Positions 26,801-36,710 of a DNA stretch of 64,000 nucleotides are shown here, in pieces. The stretch's first letter is position 1, and every line of letters starts with the position of its first letter. The position numbers were made by a program, and so were the translations under genes. The notes below the pieces were generated by a model, which did not search any database, had not been told where the DNA came from, and saw only the letters and a program-made list of their open reading frames with translations. Source of the DNA: Gyrodactylus bullatarudis (Eukaryota; Platyhelminthes; Monogenea; Gyrodactylidea; Gyrodactylidae); contig SSNU01000154.1 in assembly GCA_012064415.1 (NCBI GenBank), positions 197,142-261,141 of the forward strand, given 5' to 3'.

Positions 26801-27641
26801 AGTTTTTTTATTTCAAGGTTTATTTTATATTCTTTTGGGGGAAGGTGTGAGCAATGAACATTCTCATACACAAACCAAGAAAAACCCCATATTGATTTTT
26901 TTGTATTTTGGAAACTGTTAAAAGTTAAGAAAAGATGTAATTAAATTTTTAAAAAATGTATTAGTCACCCGTAATTACTAATTCTCTTTCATTTGACACT
27001 AAAATCGAAATTCATGAAACATGTAGAAAAATCTTGATTACCTTTAATCTGATTTTAAGCTAATTAAAAACAACCTCCTCCTCAATATACGATACGTAAA
27101 TTTCAACATTTTGAATAATTTTAGACAAAAACTTATACCATGACCCTAATAGACCTACTTCGAAGTACAATGACAAGTTATTTATTCATTGAAAAAAATA
27201 GGAAAATACACAAATGAATGGAGGTCTAGTTTTATACTCCACAAATACGGTTTGATTACTTAGTATTAATCCATAAAATAATCTTTTAATAACATACATA
27301 CTTAGTCTGTTATCCAAGGTCTGAACGAAAGTTTTTTTTGATTTTTTTCAGAAAAAAGACGAAAATCAAACTTGTTTGGTAAAACCGGGCACCAAAATCC
27401 AGAATCCAAGTGTCGTTGAAAAGACGCCTCAAACGGAGCCTATCAAGGGCAAGAGTAACCTTAAAAAACCAAGTACTGGCCTTAAACTGCCGTCCAAAAC
27501 AAGGATCCCGAGTGTGTAAGTACCCCTTTTTTCTTCCTATTGTAATAATGAGAGTCGATTATTGATTCACTCTTGAACAGGTTACCTAAGAATCAAAGTC
27601 AAAATTTGTGGATCTCGAGGCAGGAGTTGAAACAAAATTGA
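5630..27641 (+). CDS. APC: APC homologue, C-terminal part (nine exons, 5' end outside window)
   Basis: Join 5630-5883, 9533-9671, 9738-9964, 12788-13348, 24858-25047, 25563-25956, 26013-26534, 27352-27515, 27581-27641. Every junction has GT/AG and keeps one frame, giving 836 residues (numbered from the Trp at 5631). Seen: ESPLIFSRGASSLNSS at 20-35 fits the 20-residue beta-catenin repeat; SAMP at 119-122 after an amphipathic stretch and LAMP at 231-234 fit Axin-binding repeats; PLPPPP at 407-412; a basic Ser/Pro/Thr tail from about 555 with TKIP, TRLP, SRLP and TRIP. Known for the family: APC scaffolds the beta-catenin destruction complex in the cytoplasm and binds microtubules and EB1. Inferred: Armadillo repeats and 15-residue repeats are encoded upstream of the window. 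The motif order (20R, SAMP, basic, EB1-binding) matches APC. Overall identity was not searched, so a divergent paralogue such as an APC2-type protein is possible. Confidence 0.78.
7118..7216. repeat. Short hairpin element
   Basis: TTCTCACACCTA at 7118-7129 is the exact reverse complement of 7205-7216. The pair encloses about 75 nt and lies just outside the left end of the foldback at 7250. It could be a tiny inverted-repeat element. The size is small, so chance is not excluded. Confidence 0.35.
7250..7965. mobile_element. Complete foldback (long inverted-repeat) element
   Basis: Bases 7250-7326 and 7890-7965 are near-perfect inverted copies (about 75 nt: TTGATATGAAGTTGGGAATC onward). Further inward the arms continue with matching blocks (GGAATCCTACTCATTTTGCC against its complement near 7865), interrupted at 7327-7450 by unrelated DNA in the left arm. 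The element has no transposase frame, so it is non-autonomous. Relatives occur at 4496, 14510 and 31077. Confidence 0.72.
8565..8856. mobile_element. Small foldback element (ATGAAGATGAGA family)
   Basis: The left end CTAATTGACATGAAGATGAG pairs with the complement of ATCATCTTCACTTCAGTTAG at the right end, with mismatches. It is a short diverged relative of the element at 21290-21915 and has no coding capacity. Confidence 0.5.
9533..9671 (+). CDS. APC: APC exon b: first SAMP (Axin-binding) repeat
   Basis: The acceptor is a tandem TTTTAGCAG, so splicing can start at 9533 or 9536 and adds or drops one residue (Ala-Asp versus Asp). The donor is GTAAAT at 9672. An acidic start leads into EEKLLTQVIESAMPKE. 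SAMP at 9634-9645 is the Axin RGS-domain binding core of APC. The 66-nt intron to the next exon is among the shortest in the gene. Confidence 0.8.
9738..9964 (+). CDS. APC: APC exon c: Ser/Asn-rich linker
   Basis: The acceptor is AATTCAG before 9738 and the donor is GTAAGT at 9965. Residues 131-206 are rich in Ser, Asn and acidic residues, with RPRIAVAPMP in the middle and clusters such as SYSSDESS that look phosphorylatable. No domain is recognised. Its assignment rests on phase continuity between the two SAMP-bearing exons. Confidence 0.72.
10144..10430. repeat. Decayed foldback-family fragment
   Basis: It contains landmarks shared with other copies: ATGAGGCCCAC (also near 53750), AATGGGAATTTAGCGCTAC (compare 3325-3340) and TCAAAGTTCAAAAAATGG (compare the complement near 14790). 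The ends are lost. Confidence 0.4.
10547..10965 (+). mobile_element. TTAA-flanked miniature element copy (left end intact)
   Basis: TTAA at 10547-10550 is followed by CCCTTGAAGTT, a piggyBac-like terminus. The next 100 nt (GCATTCAATCTTTTGCC, CGCTGATTACGAATCTACAG) match the reverse complement of 48860-48974. The interior (GAGCCAAGATCTTTGCCTAT) matches 46190 in reverse. The right end is not clear. The internal open frame is not protein-like. Confidence 0.5.
11295..11308. repeat. GT microsatellite
   Basis: Seven GT units in gene 1 intron c-d. Confidence 0.7.
12788..13348 (+). CDS. APC: APC exon d: second SAMP-like repeat and charged linker
   Basis: The acceptor is CTCTTAG and the donor is GTGAGT at 13349. 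In the continuing frame it encodes 186 residues. NECISLAMPSSE (core at 12856-12870) is a SAMP repeat with Leu for the first Ser. A basic patch KRKKK follows near 13027-13041, then a Ser/Glu/Lys-rich tail. A second frame is also open for 151 codons (12849-13304). The first frame is preferred because it reaches the donor in the phase needed by the next exon, while the other stops at 13302. Confidence 0.72.
13550..13573. repeat. TTAA tetranucleotide tract
   Basis: About six tandem TTAA units, self-complementary, shortly after the exon d donor. Confidence 0.75.
14510..15002. repeat. Foldback-element copy, right arm intact
   Basis: It starts inside the left arm (TTGGAATCCTACTCAGGTTG) and ends with the complement of the family terminus (TTTTCATATCAATTAGCTT). 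It has the same interior as 4496-4985, with the arms facing each other, so it can fold. The outer left terminus is missing. Confidence 0.6.
17029..17283 (-). other. Coding-like minus-strand segment inside the gene 1 intron
   Basis: On the minus strand this is open for about 84 codons, ending KRKRRRETTWSAEN and a stop. The composition is protein-like: a Thr/Val/Glu-rich body (PSTAPVTVTELDKSE) and then a basic NLS-like cluster, in DNA richer in GC than its surroundings. A possible acceptor, AAATAG, lies at its 5' side. It may be a terminal exon of a nested gene, a retrocopy fragment or chance. No homology is recognised. Confidence 0.3.
20195..20470 (+). repeat. Decayed foldback-family fragment
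   Basis: CTCTTGATGAATTTGGGAAT, followed by TTTTACAAAAATCTC and then TTTTGGTAACCAAT, parallels the left arms at 34111 and 47525. The partner arm was not found. Confidence 0.4.
21290..21915. mobile_element. Complete 626-bp foldback element
   Basis: The left end AAACCTAATTTACATGAAGA (followed by TGAGAATTTACCA) and the reverse complement of the right end (AAACCTAGTTGACATGAAGA, then TGAGAATTTACTA) match over more than 30 nt with few differences. Inner blocks around 21430-21500 and 21690-21790 also pair. The two overlapping open frames inside are products of the palindrome and not genes. It is non-autonomous. Confidence 0.7.
24292..24612 (-). other. Minus-strand open frame of 106 codons in intron, unrecognised
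   Basis: It begins ATG and has a hydrophobic first 35 residues (one or two possible membrane segments), then a Lys/Arg/Glu-rich remainder. No family is recognised, and Lys, Phe and Tyr dominate as expected from AT-rich DNA. A chance frame is the likelier explanation. Confidence 0.15.
24858..25047 (+). CDS. APC: APC exon e: proline stretch and acidic helix
   Basis: The acceptor is GTTTTAG and the donor is GTGAGT at 25048. It encodes 62 residues: an acidic start, PLPPPPTRP, then a highly charged helix-prone segment rich in Glu (YEEVEKEIEEEF) and a Thr-Pro-rich end. It follows an 11.5-kb intron, and the phase fits both neighbours. The polyproline could serve SH3, WW or EVH1 partners, which is inference only. 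Confidence 0.75.
25048..25562 (+). other. Gene 1 intron between exons e and f, carrying a repeat copy
   Basis: This is a 515-nt intron. Most of it (about 25140-25470) is a copy of the repeat also found at 10620-10965, recognisable by CGCTGATTACGAATC and by AGGAGATTAATGAATT-like sequence near its end. The insertion accounts for most of the intron's length. Confidence 0.65.
25563..25956 (+). CDS. APC: APC exon f: basic linker with TKIP motif
   Basis: The acceptor is CATCATAG and the donor is GTAAGT at 25957. It encodes 131 residues: KKRRK at the start, a proline run PLPPSP, an SQNSLNSQ segment, an acidic patch, then a basic Ser/Pro part with TKLP (565-568) and PTPTKIPEK (TKIP 571-574). The last fits the [ST]xIP core that binds EB1. 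The next intron is only 56 nt. Confidence 0.77.
26013..26534 (+). CDS. APC: APC exon g: basic Ser/Pro microtubule-binding-type region
   Basis: The acceptor is CTTTTAGAAG, a second NAGNAG site (start 26013 or 26016, differing by one Lys). The donor is GTGAAT at 26535, phase 0. The 174 residues are mostly Ser, Thr, Pro and Lys with almost no acidic clusters. Motifs include IRIP (599-602), TRLP (630-633), SRLP (689-692) and many SP or TP sites. This matches the basic region of APC that binds microtubules. Low complexity limits homology evidence. Confidence 0.75.
26535..27351 (+). other. Gene 1 intron between exons g and h
   Basis: This is an 817-nt AT-rich phase-0 intron. I see nothing in it beyond a strong pyrimidine tract at the 3' end. 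Confidence 0.6.
27352..27515 (+). CDS. APC: APC exon h: basic region with EB1-type TRIP motif
   Basis: The acceptor is a long pyrimidine tract ending in CAG, and the donor is GTAAGT at 27516. It encodes 54 residues, Lys-rich, ending LKLPSKTRIPS. TRIP (27499-27510) with flanking basic residues is the best EB1-binding candidate and sits 21 residues from the C-terminus, as in known APC proteins where the EB1 site is C-terminal. If the next intron is retained, translation stops at 27517-27519. Confidence 0.75.
27581..27641 (+). CDS. APC: APC last coding exon
   Basis: The acceptor is TTGAACAG after a 65-nt intron with a good pyrimidine tract. It encodes 19 residues ending QELKQN and then TGA at 27639-27641. 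It has no PDZ-ligand consensus at the end, unlike vertebrate APC. Possible poly(A) signals follow (ATTAAA-like and AATAAA near 27837, 27950 and 28100). Confidence 0.65.
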
Positions 27642-30267
27642 CAAGCACTCCATTCCTGAGAGAAATCTCCAAACGTGCATTTAAAGGAAAACTCCCGTAC
27701 ATCCCTCTGAATTTTATTTATTAACCAGCGAGATTTTTCAATATTTTTGATCATTCAAATTTTCAATTACTTTTACCACTGCTCCTTGATTACTTGAAAG
27801 TATATCGTCTTCCAAATCACCAACTTTATTCCTAATCAATAAATTGAACATTCATTGGCATAATAAAACAATTTATTATGCTGCTTACTTTGAAGTATAT
27901 AACTTATTTTTAAAAATTATATTCCGGTATAATAATTATTATTTGTTAAATAAATCTAATAATCTACTTTTTTCAACATTAATCATTTAGAACCGTGATT
28001 TTTGTGTTAAAGATCATTCACTCTCTTGAATGTTATCATCGATGTATATTGTGTAAATTATGATTATATTCTAGATAAAATAGAGACTCTGATTTTAATA
28101 AAATAAAAAACCTTTCATTGTCTTTTTTGAACTTGTAATGAACCCTAGAACGAAATTTTAATTTTTAAGTTTTAATACAAATGGCCCATTCCAGAATGAC
28201 ACGTTTAACTTGTTTATAGAGAAGATTCTCAGAAGAAGCAATTGAAATGCTGATAATAGAAAATCAATTAGGCTCTCTAAAGATAAAAAAACCAGTTTCT
28301 GTTAAGTCATTGGTTCTGGGTCTAAAAAAAATGTTGAACACAATGCTATAACTGATGTCTTTTGTGAATAACAAGTTCCGACTCTAATTGAAAAATAAAC
28401 TCATCACTTAGCCTATACCTAGAGGTAGATGAAAATAGACTTTTAACAAAAATACCATAAGTCTGAAGATTCATTCAATAGTTCAAGATGCAATTCATCG
28501 AAATATCTTGATTCCATCCCAGAATATCAATTATAATTCCTCGAATTTTGCATTTTCAACCGAATTCAATAAACTTTAATGTTTTGTCATTTAAAGAACA
28601 AAAAAATTCCAAAACTAAACAAAATATTTGTTTTAAATTACTATTTTGTAATCATTGGAGGTTTGGAGCTAATTTAAAAAGCATTAACGAAGTATTTTGA
28701 AAGTAAAAATTTTCATTGGTTGGAACTTCTCATACAGCTTTGAATTTAAGCTCAAACATTAAAAAAGTCACTTAGGTGAGTAAAAGATATTCATTCTATG
28801 AATAATTCGCTAATTTGAAGAAATCGTAGAACTATATGCATATGAGTTAAGTGATTCAATATTAAGTTAATGAGTAGAAAAATTTAGAAATCGATCCCTT
28901 TTTATCAAGTACCTACTCTATAGTAAATAGCAAATAATAATTTTCATCTTTATGCGTTTGAATAAATAATAATGTTTTTATGAAGGTTTTTTTTGCCTTG
29001 TTCTTTACGTTATAGCCCTTGTTGACAAGGAAATTCTCGCCGTCATTAAAAAAATAAGCATCTGCACTAAAACAGCCCCATTGACTTTGCTAGAGGAAAT
29101 TTTATACTATATTTTTATTTGTTATTTTTCCTATTTCATGTGGGGTAATTTGTCTCTTTAAAAAAATTGCAAAATAGCAAAAAATAACAAGCATGGCGTG
29201 ACTCCTTCTCCTGGAAAACAACCTCTTCTTCTTAAATTGTACTGGTTTTTTTATAAATAGAGAAGAAAATGCAACCTCTTAACACCTTAACAAGACCAAT
29301 GACCAATATCCCATCCCTGCACCCACCCTTTTAACTGGTAATAATAATTGTTATTTTATTTTATTTCCTCTCTCTCTCTTCCTTCTCGTCTACATGCCAG
29401 GCAAATGAGGCAAAGGGTTGATGACTTTGGGTGGGCAGAAATTTTAATCAAAACATGTCCTCATAATACGCGAATTGCTTGGAAAATAAATAACAACTGT
29501 CAGTTTTTGTCCCATTTAAGAAAAACCTAACAGCCATGCTTAGGTTGCATACCTAATGTTGTTACACGGTTTCACGAAGAAAAATTCAAAACTACGCTAT
29601 TGACTCAAATTCGTGATCTTATGGAAAGCTTCATGATTTAGGATTCCTATTTACTGTTTTTTTACATTTAAATAAAATGTTACCACCTTTTTCCACAAAA
29701 ATGAGACATCTTTTCGGCATCAATTTGTGTATGCCAATTGAATTTCACTTTTCAAGTAATTTTGAAACCAATTCGTGCTTGTTGAGAAATATTCTCTCAT
29801 TTTCATATAATTTTAACGTTAAAAACCAATTAATTGAATTCTTGAAGAGAATTCGGCTAATCATGTTTTCTAGTAATTTTTCTGACTTACAAAGAGACTA
29901 AGGGCTTTTTAACATCGATGAAATGAAAACAAATCCCTTGTGGTGAGTTTTCATGTGATCGATAATAAAAAGACCAACACGATTCAAAGTAAACTTGGAC
30001 AGAAATAAGAGGGGGCAACTGTTCTCTAATTTAACCAAGAATTCTTTCTTAAAATCATTTTCTTGTTGAAGCAGATCGATGGTCTGTTATTTGACTCAAA
30101 AATATTGTTTGTTGATTTTCTAAAAAATTTTCAAAATTTTCATCTATCAATACTGCGAGTACTTCTTGGTGTTCTGAGTCCTCGAACCATTACTCAACCG
30201 CCTTAGAATCCTCTTTTGCTACGTGCAGGCTTTGGGATAGATTGTCCAATTCAGCATCAGGGCCAGG

Positions 30268-30360
30268 TAGTTAATATGAAGAAGGGAATTTATAGTTTAA
30301 GAATATTTGGAATCTAGATCCCGAGGCTTACTTTCACCAAATGAAGAATGAAAAATTTGA
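30268..30360 (+). repeat. Foldback-family end fragment
   Basis: GTTAATATGAAGAAGGGAAT, followed by a CCAAATGAAGAATGAAAAAT-like segment, resembles left arms elsewhere, in degraded form. Confidence 0.35.
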
Positions 30361-31076
30361 AAGAATCAATTTTTTAGATAATCATGACATATTTCAAATC
30401 TCGAAGTAGCCAAAGTGAGAGAATGATCCAAAGTTGGTTTAAAGGATCACAATAAGATAAGGAACTCATATTCAATCTGCACATAGACGATTTGTACTTC
30501 CACTATCTTCGAGTTATCAAACTCAACTCAACTCCCCGAACAATTCTCCTAGACTTAGAAGAGAACTGAAATCAAGGATTACACTATAATATTCCAGAAT
30601 TTGGCAACCTAGAAAAGCTGGCAATATTTAATAAATGCATAAAAAATATATTTAAAAATCTCAATAGATTGATTAAAAACCTAAGCTTGAATAAATTTAA
30701 AAATGAACTCAAGAATAAATTAATGTACTCAGAATAGTATGAAGAATTATTTATGTTTACAGAGGTATAACATATGTATTGTTAAATAAAACTATTATTA
30801 TTATTATTAACTTGGTTTAGATTGGATTTTATATATATAATCTGAAAATTAACTTTGGACAAATCTTAATGCTCAATTAATCTATTGCTTATCCCATCAT
30901 TCCTAGCATCTCCGTCCTGAACTTTTAAACTCGGAACAATTTTGGGATGTTCCCTGAAGAAATTTGTAATTCTTGTAATAGATCTCAAATCAAATTGAGA
31001 TTATGTCAGAATCGTTTTTTTATTGCGAGAAATATTATTTTTATCCTCGGTGAGTTTGGAATTGATAATTTGAAAC

Positions 31077-31514
31077 CTTTTTCTTTGGGATTGAGAGCTG
31101 ACTAGCACCGTCAAATTACCGACAGTTACCCCATTTTCGAGAGATTTTGAGTTATCGAAATTTCATTGATTTTCAAGTAGTGAAAATGATCAAAAAATCG
31201 AAATTCAGCTCCCAAACGATAATGAGGTTATTCATCAGATAAGATTCAGCTCGAATTGATTTTCTTGTCCAATCTTGATACTGAAAAACCTCTTTTGAGC
31301 AACCTGCAACTTTCAAATCAATAAAAATTTTCGGTTCAAAGTTCGATTTTGGCGCCAAATAGGAATTTGAAAAATGGCCATATTTTTCATTAAAAAAAAG
31401 TTTTTTTTCAATATTTTTTTCTTCAACTGGTAAAATGGGCAACATGAGTAGGATTCCAAAAATCTTTGAAAATTTCGAATTCTTGATGAAAATATCATAG
31501 ATTCAATTAGCTTT
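31077..31514 (-). repeat. Foldback-element copy, half element
   Basis: It starts at the interior landmark AGCACCGTCAAATTACCGAC and runs to a right terminus (AATTCTTGATGAAAATATC, then CAATTAGCTTTA). It is about 80 percent similar by eye to 7600-7965. The left half is absent. Confidence 0.55.
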
Positions 31515-32639
31515 ATGCTATTGCTTGATGAAGGCATCCAATTTCCTTACCAGCTTTTCTGATACTTGGACTAGCCCCCACTAAACTAATTGCTCGATAT
31601 CTTTTAAAATTGAAGAGTCTTAATATTTTCCATCTTTTACCACTCATGAATCAGTTTTACAAGTTAAACGTGATCTTATGTTAAAAAGGATTTTAAAGAC
31701 TAACAAAATTCTTTACTTGGAATGAAAAATACAGTTAAAAAGAATCCTAAAACTTTATATTAGACCTCGATGAAAATTTTAGATATTGACGGACTTTGGC
31801 GAGAAAATTGTTAGGCTATTGTTTTTACTTTAGGCTTTCAAAAAATTCCTTTGTATTTTTGACTATCGAATGATTTAAAATATCTTGCTATGAAAAGTAA
31901 TAGTTTTTATAATCTATCCGGTTGATTGTATATTAAAATCGACATGAAATTAAATTTGAGTAAATTTGAACAACGTTGTATCTGACACATAGTCTCAAGT
32001 GTTGAGCCAGAAACCCTCAGTATTGGTTGACTAATATAGTAAATATTCAGTTTATGGTTACTCAAAGTATATACGGTACCATACCACAACGGTATCATTC
32101 ATGGATTCTTACAACCTGGAGTAATAAGTATATCTTTTTGAATAAATAAAGGTCATTCAGGCATTGGCTTTCATCTTACTGACAATAGAAGTGTACAAAG
32201 TTTTAGTCTTTCGAAGTTAACGAAAACAAGGTCATTTATCTATAATGTGCATTCTTTTTCAAGTATTGTAAAGACAAACTAATTCGTTCAGAAGTAGGCA
32301 AGTTCAAGTTGAAATGGGAAATTCTATTTCATGAGATACGACTTAATCACAAGGTGTTAGTTCAATTTTGAGTGTTATACAGGAGTATATAAGAATTACT
32401 TAAAGAACAAATTTGATTGATCTACCAATTTCGAATCGTTTTTAATTAATCCTTATTATGAATCAAGTATTTTGACCAACTTTTTAGTTATTTATGTGTT
32501 GAGTCTATAGATTCCAATTATATAGCGAACTCTGTACTTTTATTTTTTAATCTTGAATGAGACTGAACACCTTGAAAAATACAGTTTTCTACAAATTATG
32601 TATGTAGATTCTTTTCGATTGAACCTGAATTACTCATGT

Positions 32640-32800
32640 TTTTTGAGACCGTTTCGCCATCTCTAACACCTCGATGATAACTCGGACTTTTATCTCATCA
32701 GGAATAGCGCAGTATGGCTCTTACTAGGATTTTCACTATTATCTGAGGGAGGGATAAGTTCTTCAGTTTCGTTTTCACTGAAAACTTTTCAGACATGATA
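32640..32800 (-). pseudogene. Possible transposase-like relic, frame-broken
   Basis: On the minus strand, a 32-codon open stretch from ATG (MSEKFSVKTKLKNLS, ending RAILRYS) is followed in another frame by PDEIKVRVIIEVLEMAKRSQ. The two read like consecutive parts of one helix-rich protein start with a frameshift between them. No family can be named with certainty; an old DNA transposon is a guess. Confidence 0.2.
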
Positions 32801-34110
32801 AGGCTTAATCAAAATCAATTATCTGCTCAAAATAATTATCCAGATAACATAATTCAAATTGAAATTCAAGAGTTTTCAACATGTCTAAAAAAGATTTGCT
32901 ACCTTTTTCTTCGCAAGAATCATCTCTAAGGGTACCTAGGATCTTCTCTGGACCTATTTATCGTTCTTCAAAGATCAAGGATTAATAGTGTCAACCTATC
33001 AGAGAGATAGCCTTGAAAACGCTAATTTTTCAGTAATTTAAGGCAACCAAAAAAGTAGATATATACTCATGGGAAATTTTCCATTTTTCCAGAATCACAA
33101 AAGCGATGACATAACGATCAATCACTAGAAGAGTGAGTGGGAATCCCACAAAAGGCAAGCAATTGAAATGTATCTTGTTGGCATGTTGGCATTAAGCTTG
33201 AATACAAATGAAATATATCAAAGGAATACATTCTCAGCTATCCATTTTCCTTTTTTCTTCTATACTTGTGAAAGAAATGGAGAGTGAATTCATCTGTCCT
33301 CTTAGCAATGAAAGCGCGTGAAAGAGGCTAATTTTGTATCCATAGATGAAACAGTATGCCCTGGTCGAAATAATATTATCTCTAGCCTACAAAATGTCAC
33401 AGGGAAGAAAGGTTATGTGTAAAAAGTAAAACTACCCTTTGCTTTTACCCCAACTCGGGAAATTGGTTTGATCTTGTTTGAACAGTTGGCAGACTCTTTT
33501 TTCAATTCTTCCAGATTTTTCAAAAAGAGAAACTCAACATTGCAGTAAATTTTATTTAAGACTTTTAGGAAATTAGTAGGGCAGTATATTTACTTTTCCC
33601 GAATAGCTCTAGAACTTTTTCAATAGTAAGCTTTCGGAATTCTTTAAAATTTTTTCTGATCACGAAGATACAAGAAATACAACATCAATGTTAAGAGGAA
33701 GCTTGTCTTCAGTTAATAATCCGGGTTTATAGAAGGATTCTGAATTGTCTTGAGCTATTTGATTGTTCATTTCTTTGTAACTTTATTAATTTTTTAATAA
33801 ATTTAAAACAAAATTGATTCCTTTAATTCAACGGATATTATTGTTTTGCTAATATTGAAAAATCAAATTATATTTTTGATATGAAAGATATTATTTAAGA
33901 ATTCGGAACTTGGAAACTTTAGTATTTTACTATATTTTCTGTTTAAAGTAAAGAGAATATGATAATTAACAATACTTTAGAATCCCGCCCGGAATTTCTT
34001 ATGTTTTAAAATTTTCACCGAGGTCTAATATTTACCATTTTTTCCTTACTTTTCTACTTGATGAGAAATAAATTTTCACTTGAGTAATTGATCTTAAGAT
34101 GAGTATTTAC

Positions 34111-34380
34111 TACAGCTATTCTCGAGGAAATCATGATTTTTACGAAAATCTCCTTTTTTCATCAACCTGTCAGAATTTTCTAAAGATTTTTTGGCAACCG
34201 ATTCAAAAGATAGACTTTCACTGATTTAAGATTAAAAAAACTCTGAAAAAGTTGAATCTATTTCAATAATTTCTCATTTCTTAAAACTTTGAGCTCTACT
34301 GATATTTTAGAAAAATAATTTGGCCAAAGGAAATCACAGATATTCGCCATCCTTGTAGATTTTTCTAATGAATTAAGCTA
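34111..34380 (+). repeat. Foldback-family left-arm fragment (CTATTCTCGA family)
   Basis: TACAGCTATTCTCGAGGAAA, then TTTTTCATCAACCTG and TTTTTTGGCAACCGATTCAA, correspond to the outer arm of the element ending at 37643. The right arm was not found nearby. Confidence 0.45.
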
Positions 34381-34489
34381 AACTTTTTTTTGAATTCGAA
34401 ATGTAGATCAAACTAGAAAAGCTTTATGGATCAAAATATTTTTTAAAATATCATCCGGTGAAAGTGTAAAATGAAAAAAAATTAATTTT

Positions 34490-34680
34490 TGTTCAAAACG
34501 TTTTTTTAACCTATTTTCCAGGGTCCAATAGATAAAAATAATCAGTTTTCATACCTGTAGAATTCAAATATGACTCGACTTTTGATCGATAAACCCTGAA
34601 CTAAAAAATAATTACATAAAAACAACTTTAGATTCGTAATCAGCGTATTCACAATTCATAGGATAGGCAAAAGTTTGGGG
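34490..34680 (-). repeat. TTAA-element family fragment, reverse orientation
   Basis: On the minus strand it reads CGCTGATTACGAATCTAAAG, then a TTTATCGATCAAAAGTCGAG block, as in the copies at 10630 and 25161. The ends are not preserved. Confidence 0.45.
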
Positions 34681-36685
34681 TATTACCATAACTTTGAATG
34701 AGCCTTCCCCTTCAAAAATATTCCCAACATCATCTAAGATTAATATATCCTCTTGAGTTGTTCGAAGGAAGAAAATATTCACCTTATTAATCAGTGATCA
34801 CAAGAAGTAGTGTTTTTCATTTCATCAAAACATTTTTTCATACCCAAAAGATCTTGTAATCATTAGAGCGAGAACAAAAGAGTCTCAAAAAGTATTAGAA
34901 TGCTTATTCCCTCTATTCTGAAAACCATTTAAAACAACGAATTTTCTCATTATTGGATCATCTTTTGATTTTTGGGTATTATTTTGATACTTTTTGGAAA
35001 AGAATCTGATATAAACTACTGACAAGCAAACAAAAATTCTGTGGCAAAAGAGTTAATAAAGTAAACTTGTCTAAACATTTTCTTCTTCTCCATAGAATTC
35101 TATTCTTGTAGAAATTCCATTAACCAAAAAAAGAGTTTTTTTTTAAATATAGAGCCAAAATAATTTGAATGACCTTTTTTCAAATGTAAACATTACATTA
35201 TCTTCAAGGTGGATGAATTTCTACCTTTGCAAATGATCTTTTCATCAAAGAGATTTTTTTGTGGCCAAGCTTTTACATTAAAAGTAAAACTTTTTTACCT
35301 TTTGATTTTATTCAACTATTGGTCAACAAGCATATTAATAGTTGAATAGACAAAAGATATTCTATAGTGTCGTTAGTGTGTACACAATTGCAATTGATTA
35401 TTGAAAGAAACAATGGCTTGATTGTCAAACGGGTTGTTTTACAATTGGGTAGTTTAAGAAATTTTGACTCATTTTCGTAGAAGAATTCATTAAAATGTGA
35501 TATTATTCGTGCTGAGCCTATTCTAATGCCTATTCAAAGTTCTCATTATCGTTTGTGGGTTGAATTTAGATTTCGTGATTATAATTTGGTAACCGTTACA
35601 TTCCTCATTTTTTCTTCTGTTCAACAGTGTGACTGCTGTATCATATTTAGGTCCGTTACCGGAAAAATGAAGTTATTGAAGTGATTGTCTGAAAATTTGT
35701 GTTTTGGCCAATAGCTCAGCTCATAAATGTTCTAAAATGATTTTGAGGTTAGATTGGCGATCAGTATAAAAATCTTATCTGAATAATATATTTTGACTTT
35801 TGTCCTTTTCTAAAACTTCTTCTAAAAGTTTCCAGCTCACAGTTTAAAATACTGGGAATTTTATGTCAATCGAATCGAAATTTGAAAAAATAATTTTTTT
35901 CCTTCAAACTGTAAAAGTAGGCAAAAATCGGTAACATAATCGAATTCTTCATGGAAAAATTGATTCCTGACATCATATCAGCCAACTCAATATGCCTACA
36001 GAAAGGTTTTATGAAATTTCTTTTTGTTACAACATCAGGCTACACACGATTTCAATAATTGATCAAGATAATTTTGTGAAGATATTTTCAAAATCTGTGT
36101 GATTTCCTAGACTAGAAGCGAAAAATGTTATGGAAATTCGCTCATAAGTAGAGCCTCAAAAAATAGGACGCTTTTCCCTCTTTTTAGGACCGAAAATTTA
36201 GGCAACTATAAAAATAAGGACTCGATTGAACTTTGTATTTTGTAACGACTCGCATAATTTTCATGCAGGATTTAGCTCTTATCTTTGGCATTTTGAGAAT
36301 GAATTGAATTGAATGAGCGTTTGCAGAAGCTACATTTGTACACCAATGAAATAATATAAAATTTGAATTCTCGAAGAAAAAATCGAGATTTTTGTGACAT
36401 AACTTTATCATAACCAATGTTTATTAACCGTAGAACTCAGAATTGCAATCAATGCAAACTATTAGCAGTGGTCGAATTTGAATTCGAAATGCATCAAAGG
36501 ATGATTTTCATCAAAAACTTTGCTTCCACTCAACATAAATCAAAATGATTTACATAAATTTGGGAATATTAATCAAAAAATGCCTCACACAAATGGAAAA
36601 AGGATGATAATCGAACTGTGAAATCTGTAAAATAGAAAAAAAGCTGAGGCAAAAGCTTGATAGAATTTGTCTAATGGCAAACAGC

Positions 36686-36710
36686 ATATATATATATATA
36701 TATATATATA
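36686..36710. repeat. AT dinucleotide microsatellite
   Basis: About 12 uninterrupted AT units. Confidence 0.85.

Noticed and set aside
29348..29530. Sixty-codon frame with DFGWAEILIKTCPHN
   Set aside because: Composition is mildly protein-like, but no acceptor, donor or family was recognised.
31173..31537. Overlapping minus-strand frames
   Set aside because: They lie wholly within a foldback-element copy, and the frames are by-products of its sequence.
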